From the NCBI GenBank assembly GCA_934631995.1, contig CAKTYF010000030.1, positions 1 to 18,634 of the forward strand: a stretch of DNA of 18,634 nt. Direction: 5' to 3'. The stretch is from an uncultured Eggerthellaceae bacterium (lineage in GTDB: Bacteria > Actinomycetota > Coriobacteriia > Coriobacteriales > Eggerthellaceae). The translations under genes were made by a program, and so were the position numbers. Shown in pieces: positions 13,043 through 18,634 of the stretch. Each line of letters begins with the position of its first letter. Position 1 is the stretch's first letter. The notes under the pieces were generated by a model. The model was not told the DNA's origin, made no database searches, and saw only the letters and a program-made list of their open reading frames with translations.

Positions 13043-16000
13043 TTACGCCCAGGCCCCGTAGTGCACGAAGCGCTGGATGGCGAAGGCGTCAACCGCGTCG
13101 ATGGCGTCGTCGCCGTTGACGTTGGCCGCCCACAGCAGGGTCGCGCGCGTCCAGCCGGCGGGAAGCGCCAGGGCCGCGTAGCCCTCGCCGTAGGCGCCGA
13201 CCGCCATGTCGTAGACCACTTGGGCGTCCACAATGTTCACGCGGCCGTTGCCGTTCACATCGCCCAGCGTGGCATCCGCCAGCACGTCGAGCGTGACTAC
13301 GCCGCCCACGGTCGCGGCATAGTCAAGCGCGTCGCCCGCGATGGCGGCGGTGGCATCCCTCACGCCGATGGTCGCAGCGTCGGCAGCCTTCAGCGCCTTG
13401 AGCGTGACGGTGGCCACCACAATGCCGCCCTGGGCGTCAGCCGCGGCCTCGTTGCCGTAGAAGCTGAACAGGGTTTCAGCCGCGCCCTCGGCCGGCAGGA
13501 ACGACGCGCCCTCGGACAGGCCCGCGCCCTTCGAAACGCCCACCAGCTCGAACACGACAGGATCGAAGTCCAACGTGCCGGACAACGCCGCAACGCCATC
13601 GTTCGCGGACACGGACACATCCACGGTCACAGTGTCGCCGGCGCGCACGGCGGAGGGAGCGGCTCCAGCGCCGTCAGCCGCAACAGCGGTGGATACCTCG
13701 AAGTACGTCATCATCTTGCACAGCTTGTCCGCATCGGCGCCCATCGGGTCGTCGGTGCGGTTGAAATTCGCCTCCGAGAAACCTGGATATCCGGGGGTGC
13801 CAGTGCTGCTGTCAACGTAAATTGCACCGCTTTCCGTCTCATGCGTCTTGCAATTAGTATCGATAAACTTAATGTAGCTAATGCCCTTATCGGCACCGCA
13901 ACCATGAGAATAAAGGTTACCCGCAACAACGTCATAAACGTTCAAGCTGTTCAGGTAGCCGATAACCGCGCCAACATACTCGTTACCAGATACCGTGCCG
14001 GTGAAAACGTTGTTGCTAATAGAACCAGCAACATTCCCCCAGGTCTGGACGACATACAAGTCGCCACCCAAGATGCCGCCAACATATTTGTTGCCCGACA
14101 CGCGCCCGCTAGATGCACATCCAGTAATCGAAGGGCGGGCGCCATTCGGGGCGGAAGAATTCTCGTAACCGCCGCCCACAATGCCGCCAGCCTGCTCTCC
14201 CGTTGCCTCGACGGAACCGCCAAACATGCAGTTCTTCACCGAGGAGATGCCTAGAGCGTTATCGCGCGTGCCGATGATGCCGCCCACGTAATCCACGCCC
14301 TTGACCGTACCATAGGATACGCAGTTCTCGATGGTGCCCTGGAAGCGTCCCGCAAAGGAACCGATCATGCTCTGCGTTCCATCATATCCAATGGTCACGC
14401 CTTCCTCGACGGTGCAATTGCTTATGTTCGCAACATAACCAGCACTCACCGCAGCGTAAGGGTTGCCTGACATCACGCCGCCCAGCAGGCCGGATTTCAG
14501 CGTGGAGGTGCCAGCTTTCAGCGTTACGTTGTCGATAGTCACGCCAACGCCTTTCAGACCAACGCCATTCCAGTCGTCAATCAATCCGAAGCCGTTAATG
14601 CGCTCTCCGTAAATATTCAGGTTCTTGATTGTGGCGCCATTCACTTCTGCGAACAGGGGCTTCTCATCTGCGGGCACGGTCAGCAGATGACCTGCGCCAT
14701 CAAACGTCCCCTTGAAGGCGTTGCGCGCCGTATCGGTTTTCACGCCAATGGGTGTCCAGCCGGCGGGCAGCTCGATATCGTTTGCCATAGCAAACACCTT
14801 GCCCTCGCAATGCACGCCGTTGCCAACAAGGAAAGACAGCGTCGACAAATCCTGCGCGGACTTCAAAAGATAGGGCGCCTCTTCCGTCCCTGAGCCTTCG
14901 AACATCGCATCCATGTCGGACACGGTCAGAGTGAAGTTATCGCTTTTTGCGCTGCGAACGGTGCCATCGGGGGAAACAACTTTTGCTACGCAGTAGTAGT
15001 TAAATGTTCCGCACTCGGACAAAGTGATGCCGAAGCTCGCTTCATCGCCCGCCTTTACGCAGTTCCCATTCTCGTTGTACCAGAAATAGTAAGCAGAGCA
15101 GCCCTCGGGCACATCAATGCCGAAAGACGTTTCGTCGGAAGCTAGGCCAATGAACGCGGAGATATTCTTGGGCTGCGTCGTTATTGTCGCAGGCTCATCG
15201 GACGCCTTATAGCTATACGCAACCACGGTGCCGGATTTCTCGATATTGCTCAATACGTCGTTACCAAATGCAATACCGTTCCAATCGTCCTGAGAGCCTG
15301 CGTAGTAGATGATGGTCGGGTAGATAAAGTCGCTGCTTCCGAAAGCCGCCAAGCTCTTGGGAAGATACAGCTGCTTCATGTCAACCTTGGTCGATGCGTA
15401 CGAGTCGAACGCCCCCTGGGAAATGGTCACCATGCTCGGCATGTCAACGCTTTCCAGATTGGGGCAATCCAGGAACTCACGAGACCCCAGTTGAGTGACG
15501 CCGGGCATAGTTACGCTGCGAAGTTTCGTCATGCCGGCAAAGTTAAGCCCCTCTTGCCCAAGGGATTTGACCGACGCGGGAAGATCGACAGCGGTGACGG
15601 CAGAGCACGTGCTCAGAAGAGCATCGTAGATGCTCAGGCCTTGCGGCAGATGAACTTTCGTCAGACCGGTGCAACCGCTAAAGGCGGCGCGTCCGTAAAC
15701 GATCTCGGTGGCAACGGCCGGATCCAGGCATTTCAATGCGCTCAAGCCATCACAGACGGCAAACGCCCCTTGGCCAATTGACGTTACCGTGCTCGGTATG
15801 ACCAGCTCGCCAGCAAGACCCTTGCACCCCTGAAACGCTTGGCGCCCTATGGAGACCAGACCCTCGGGAAGCAAGACAGAGGTGATTGAGGCGTTATCTT
15901 TGAAAGTCTCCGGTCCGATCGCCCTGGTCCCCTCGGGGATGACCAAGCTTCCGCTTAGAGACGGCAGTGCGTACATCACCGTGTTGGTGGAGGTATTGGT

Positions 16001-18232
16001 AAGAACGCTGTTCGCAAAAGCAAAATTACCGCCCTCGGCGCAGTTAACGGTCGTCAGGCTTTTATTGCCTGAAAGGGCGGATGCCTCAAGGGTCTCAAGG
16101 CTCGCGGGAAGATTGATGGTGGTAAGCTTATCGCAGCTAGTCGCAACAAGCGAACGCCCGGTAATCGCCTTCACCCCTTCGGAGACAGTGAACGTCTCCA
16201 GATTCGGACTGTGATCGACGATGGAAGCGTCATTAATGCTACCGACGACTATTTCCTTCAAATTGGGGCAGAAACTAAAAACTTGATGCCCCACGGTAGC
16301 AACGCCCGTAGGAATAACAGCCTTCGTGATTCCCGTGCCAACAAAAGCTCCTGCCCCGAGATCGGTAATCCCCTGAGGAATCGTCAAGACGCCGGTCAAA
16401 TTCGAGCAATCTTGGAATGCGCCACCGCCGATTGCCTTCAGGGTGCTAGGGAGAACAACCGATTTGATATCCGAACGGCCCTGGAATACATTCGCTCCAA
16501 GGGAAACAACACCCTCGGGAATGTCAAGAACGCCGTCGGCGTCAACAATGGAAGCGCCTGCAAGAACCTTAAGAAGCTCAGTTCCGGATTCGGTAGTTTT
16601 GGCAATAACTCCATTGTTCAGCGAATACGCACATCCCGGCGCAAACGTGATATCGGTCACCGATTCGCCAATCAAATTCACATTGAGCTCAGCGAGCGTT
16701 GACGGGAACTTCATGGTGGCCAAGTTGGCCAATCCGCCCAATCCACCACCAAGAACGCTCGTCACCCCTTCCGCGAAAGAGATCGAAACCAAGCTGGAGC
16801 AACCATCAAAAGCGTTGCTGTTCGAACCAAGGTCGCAAGGAAGGGTGATTTCGGTCAGCCCCGTGCAACCCTTGAACGCATTCACGCCAATCGACGTGAG
16901 ACCGGCGGGAAGAACGACGCTCGTCATGGCGGTAGCGCCCGATAGATTATTACCGATAGAGGTTACCGTCGAAGGAACCGTTACCTCCCCAACGAGCTTC
17001 GATTTATCGGGGACGCTCAGAAGCGTTGCACCATGATCGGAAAGCACGAAAGTGCCGTCCACAACACTGATGCAGCAACCCTCGGCGCATTCGTAGTCAA
17101 CAAGCTTCTTGCAACCGAAGAACGCTTGCGCACCCGAGGCGGCCAGCGTTGACGGAAGAGAAATGGAGGTTGCTGCATTCAGGCCATAGAGCAGATAGTT
17201 GCCGAGATAAGTTATTCCCTCGTCGATCACGATCGACGTGATTGTCTTTCCGTATTTTTTCGCATACGGAGGCTGGGGGAGAAACTTTTTATCCTGTGTC
17301 TTGCCATCAGTGCCCTCGATCTTACTGAGTTTCAAAACGCCGTTGGCATACACCGTCCAATTAGCGTTGTACGCTGTACCGCTTTCCACAACAGCATCTT
17401 CGGGCGTGGGCGGTTCGGATTCCACTTTCACCGTGAACGTGTAAGCCACAGCGTCGGCCGCGTCGTTTGTGGCGTCCATGTCCTTGTAGCCGCTCTTCAC
17501 GGTGATGGTCGCGCCGTCTGACACGGGCACGTCCGCCGTGCGCTTGTACGGGGTGTCGCCCGCGAACGTGCGCACCTGGTATTTCTTGTTGGCGGCCGTG
17601 GGCATCACCTTCACCGACGTCGTGCCCTGTGGCACGTACAGCGTGTAAGCGTGGGTGTCCTTGGCGAAGCTCTTGTCGAGCGCGCCCGCGGAAAACGCGA
17701 TTCCCGCAAGCGCGCGGTCCGTGTTGTTCGGGTTGCCCAGATCGTACATGGTGCAGGTGTACATCACGCGGATCTCGTCGCCGGCGGACAGCTTGCCGTT
17801 TGCCACCGAGTAGGAGGAGAAGCCCTTATTGGTGAACCAGTCGTTGAGGGTCCCCATCCAGCCGGAGTAGCCCTTGCCATCCGGGTCGTAATCGTCGCCG
17901 TCGTGCTCGGCCAGCCCCTCGATCTCGCTGATGTAGCCCTTGTCGGCGCCTGTCTGCGTCTTGCCCGCGCCCTCGATGGCGGCCTTGACGCAGCTCATCA
18001 TGGTGGAGTCCGCGGAAAGCGCCACCGTGGTGTCCACGAGCTTGCCCGTCCATGCCGCGTCGGGTGCGGGGCAGGTGGTGTTCTCCACGGTCACGTGCAC
18101 GCTTCCCAGCTCCGCCGTCGCGGGCTCGTCGGCCGCGGCCGCTGCCGGCATGACCGGCAGCAGGCCCGCCGCAAGCACGAGCGACAGGAAGGCGTTCAGC
18201 GCGCCGCGCATGCGTTTCTTCTCTTTTCTCAT
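13043..18232 (-). CDS. Giant secreted multidomain protein: DUF4430, leucine-rich repeats, GLUG helix, cohesin, dockerin
   Basis: About 1729 residues from the ATG at 18232, which has AAAGGA 6 nt upstream; the open frame runs further upstream but through the riboswitch leader. Residues 1-35 are a signal peptide (basic start, LSLVLAAGLLPVMPAAAA). About 44-162 resembles DUF4430, the transcobalamin-like domain (GYSGWMGTLNDWF, LSAGDEIRVMYT). About 173-271 is a cadherin-like beta-sandwich. About 297-1012 holds BspA-type leucine-rich repeats (LPSTLxxIGxxAFxGC). About 1014-1105 is Ig-like. About 1107-1507 is a GLUG-type beta-helix (VGGIIG repeats). About 1511-1650 is a cohesin. Residues 1654-1722 are a two-loop dockerin (DVNGNGRVNIVD, NVNGDDAIDAVD). 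There is no LPXTG or terminal membrane helix, so attachment may use cohesin-dockerin pairing. Adhesion or ligand capture is inferred. GC content is much higher at both ends than in the repeat core. Confidence 0.88.
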   Translation of the reverse strand: MRKEKKRMRGALNAFLSLVLAAGLLPVMPAAAAADEPATAELGSVHVTVENTTCPAPDAAWTGKLVDTTVALSADSTMMSCVKAAIEGAGKTQTGADKGYISEIEGLAEHDGDDYDPDGKGYSGWMGTLNDWFTNKGFSSYSVANGKLSAGDEIRVMYTCTMYDLGNPNNTDRALAGIAFSAGALDKSFAKDTHAYTLYVPQGTTSVKVMPTAANKKYQVRTFAGDTPYKRTADVPVSDGATITVKSGYKDMDATNDAADAVAYTFTVKVESEPPTPEDAVVESGTAYNANWTVYANGVLKLSKIEGTDGKTQDKKFLPQPPYAKKYGKTITSIVIDEGITYLGNYLLYGLNAATSISLPSTLAASGAQAFFGCKKLVDYECAEGCCISVVDGTFVLSDHGATLLSVPDKSKLVGEVTVPSTVTSIGNNLSGATAMTSVVLPAGLTSIGVNAFKGCTGLTEITLPCDLGSNSNAFDGCSSLVSISFAEGVTSVLGGGLGGLANLATMKFPSTLAELNVNLIGESVTDITFAPGCAYSLNNGVIAKTTESGTELLKVLAGASIVDADGVLDIPEGVVSLGANVFQGRSDIKSVVLPSTLKAIGGGAFQDCSNLTGVLTIPQGITDLGAGAFVGTGITKAVIPTGVATVGHQVFSFCPNLKEIVVGSINDASIVDHSPNLETFTVSEGVKAITGRSLVATSCDKLTTINLPASLETLEASALSGNKSLTTVNCAEGGNFAFANSVLTNTSTNTVMYALPSLSGSLVIPEGTRAIGPETFKDNASITSVLLPEGLVSIGRQAFQGCKGLAGELVIPSTVTSIGQGAFAVCDGLSALKCLDPAVATEIVYGRAAFSGCTGLTKVHLPQGLSIYDALLSTCSAVTAVDLPASVKSLGQEGLNFAGMTKLRSVTMPGVTQLGSREFLDCPNLESVDMPSMVTISQGAFDSYASTKVDMKQLYLPKSLAAFGSSDFIYPTIIYYAGSQDDWNGIAFGNDVLSNIEKSGTVVAYSYKASDEPATITTQPKNISAFIGLASDETSFGIDVPEGCSAYYFWYNENGNCVKAGDEASFGITLSECGTFNYYCVAKVVSPDGTVRSAKSDNFTLTVSDMDAMFEGSGTEEAPYLLKSAQDLSTLSFLVGNGVHCEGKVFAMANDIELPAGWTPIGVKTDTARNAFKGTFDGAGHLLTVPADEKPLFAEVNGATIKNLNIYGERINGFGLIDDWNGVGLKGVGVTIDNVTLKAGTSTLKSGLLGGVMSGNPYAAVSAGYVANISNCTVEEGVTIGYDGTQSMIGSFAGRFQGTIENCVSYGTVKGVDYVGGIIGTRDNALGISSVKNCMFGGSVEATGEQAGGIVGGGYENSSAPNGARPSITGCASSGRVSGNKYVGGILGGDLYVVQTWGNVAGSISNNVFTGTVSGNEYVGAVIGYLNSLNVYDVVAGNLYSHGCGADKGISYIKFIDTNCKTHETESGAIYVDSSTGTPGYPGFSEANFNRTDDPMGADADKLCKMMTYFEVSTAVAADGAGAAPSAVRAGDTVTVDVSVSANDGVAALSGTLDFDPVVFELVGVSKGAGLSEGASFLPAEGAAETLFSFYGNEAAADAQGGIVVATVTLKALKAADAATIGVRDATAAIAGDALDYAATVGGVVTLDVLADATLGDVNGNGRVNIVDAQVVYDMAVGAYGEGYAALALPAGWTRATLLWAANVNGDDAIDAVDAFAIQRFVHYGAWA

Positions 18233-18275
18233 TTCCCTTCCTTTCCTTCTCTTTCTTGCTTTTTCCCTTTTCCTT
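18233..18275 (-). promoter_or_regulatory. Homopurine leader and ribosome site of the giant gene
   Basis: On the minus strand the 43 nt before the ATG contain one pyrimidine (18258) and several overlapping SD-like cores, of which AAAGGA at 18239-18244 has ideal spacing. The purine bias continues into the first codons (MRKEKKR). It should be largely unstructured and ribosome-accessible. Confidence 0.6.
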
Positions 18276-18322
18276 GCGCGCCCTGCTTGGGCGGGGCGCG
18301 ATATCCGCACCGATAGAAACGA

Positions 18323-18364
18323 AGAAGCGCCAGCGACCTCCAGAATGGAATCGCTGGCGCTTCT
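18323..18364 (-). terminator. Strong hairpin in the giant-gene leader, probable riboswitch-controlled terminator
   Basis: AGAAGCGCCAGCGA and TCGCTGGCGCTTCT form a perfect 14-bp stem, and the 14-nt loop contains TCCA-GAA-TGGA. On the minus strand a U-rich TCGTTTCT follows. It lies between the riboswitch aptamer and the start codon. CGCCAGCGA of its 5' arm recurs at 18417-18425, so an alternative pairing with the 3' arm is possible. Confidence 0.6.
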
Positions 18365-18450
18365 CCGAAATCGCGTTTCGCTCGTATGGTCTGGCTGCTC
18401 GCGGAAATCGATCGCTTCGCTGGCGGGTCCCCGGTACTGGCGGTTCTCGC

Positions 18451-18600
18451 CTGCACCGGCGTCTGCGGAGGTCCGACTCATCCGCTTCCCTCCCCGCGTT
18501 CAAGGGAGGGGCGGCATCACGGTGACCGGCTCGCGGGGCATCTCACCCCATTCATCCAGCTCGGAGGGGCATGACTCCCCCCGAGCAACCAACGGTGCAG
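18451..18600 (-). promoter_or_regulatory. Probable cobalamin-type riboswitch aptamer
   Basis: A perfect 8-bp P1 (CTGCACCG 18593-18600 with CGGTGCAG 18451-18458) closes a 150-nt multibranched region. In order it holds a long P2-like hairpin GCTCGG/CCGAGC (18580s/18560s), then GGGGTGAGATGCCCC (18535-18549), which resembles the GGUGaAAaUCC stem of cobalamin riboswitches. CCGGTCACCGTGATGCCGCC (18511-18529... ) follows, echoing the CCGaAUGCCACC core. Next is a hairpin ending in GGGAAGCG (18483-18490), then GAGTCGGACCTCCGC (18465-18479), resembling the B12 box. Several positions differ from consensus: the AGGGAA before the GGUG stem appears as GGATGAAT. A covariance model search would settle it. 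It sits upstream of a DUF4430 protein, which fits B12 control. Confidence 0.58.
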
Positions 18601-18634
18601 TTTGCTATTCGGTTGTGTGGATACAGTATGGCAT

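Noticed and set aside
12986..14254. 422-codon plus-strand open frame
   Set aside because: Antisense to the dockerin, cohesin and GLUG part of the giant gene in its GC-rich end; no recognisable product.

Overview
The window looks like a chromosomal segment of a moderately GC-rich actinobacterium. The best guess is a gut or oral member of Coriobacteriia (Eggerthellaceae-like). This rests on protein style, strong AAGGAGG-type ribosome sites, and a very large secreted repeat protein beside ordinary housekeeping genes. It is inference, not a database result.

Layout. At the left edge (1-73, minus) is the N-terminus of a gene that resembles MmeI-type DNA methyltransferases. Next come two minus-strand tRNA genes, Met/Ile2(CAT) and Asn(GTT), separated by a terminator. 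A minus-strand housekeeping cluster then reads from right to left: metK, priA, rpoD and an RlmK-like rRNA methyltransferase. metK is preceded by a SAM-clan riboswitch whose P1 helix contains the metK Shine-Dalgarno sequence. rpoD has its own consensus-like promoter inside the end of priA. Positions 6821-7253 hold no gene but contain inverted and direct repeats. A divergent pair follows: a LicC-like nucleotidyltransferase (minus) and an ATP-grasp ligase with a cysteine-rich tail (plus). A plus-strand run completes this part: a DUF1461 membrane protein, gltX and a hotdog thioesterase.

From 12385 to 13042, between convergent genes, there is no credible gene. This stretch has three strong inverted-repeat structures. 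From 18232 down to 13043 one minus-strand gene encodes a secreted protein of about 1729 residues: signal peptide, DUF4430, cadherin-like domain, BspA-type leucine-rich repeats, Ig-like domain, GLUG-type beta-helix, cohesin, dockerin. Its leader of about 370 nt contains a probable cobalamin-type riboswitch aptamer (18451-18600, closed by a perfect 8-bp P1) and a strong terminator-like hairpin (18323-18364). DUF4430 resembles the cobalamin-contacting domain of transcobalamin and intrinsic factor. A B12-regulated, possibly B12-binding surface protein is therefore the most attractive hypothesis in the window.

A second unusual theme is a 33-nt palindrome with 11-bp perfect arms and an asymmetric 11-nt centre. 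It occurs four times (7115, 9657, 12378, 12996) in alternating orientation. Its copies abut or overlap gene ends. One fills the whole spacer between two genes, and another supplies a stop codon.
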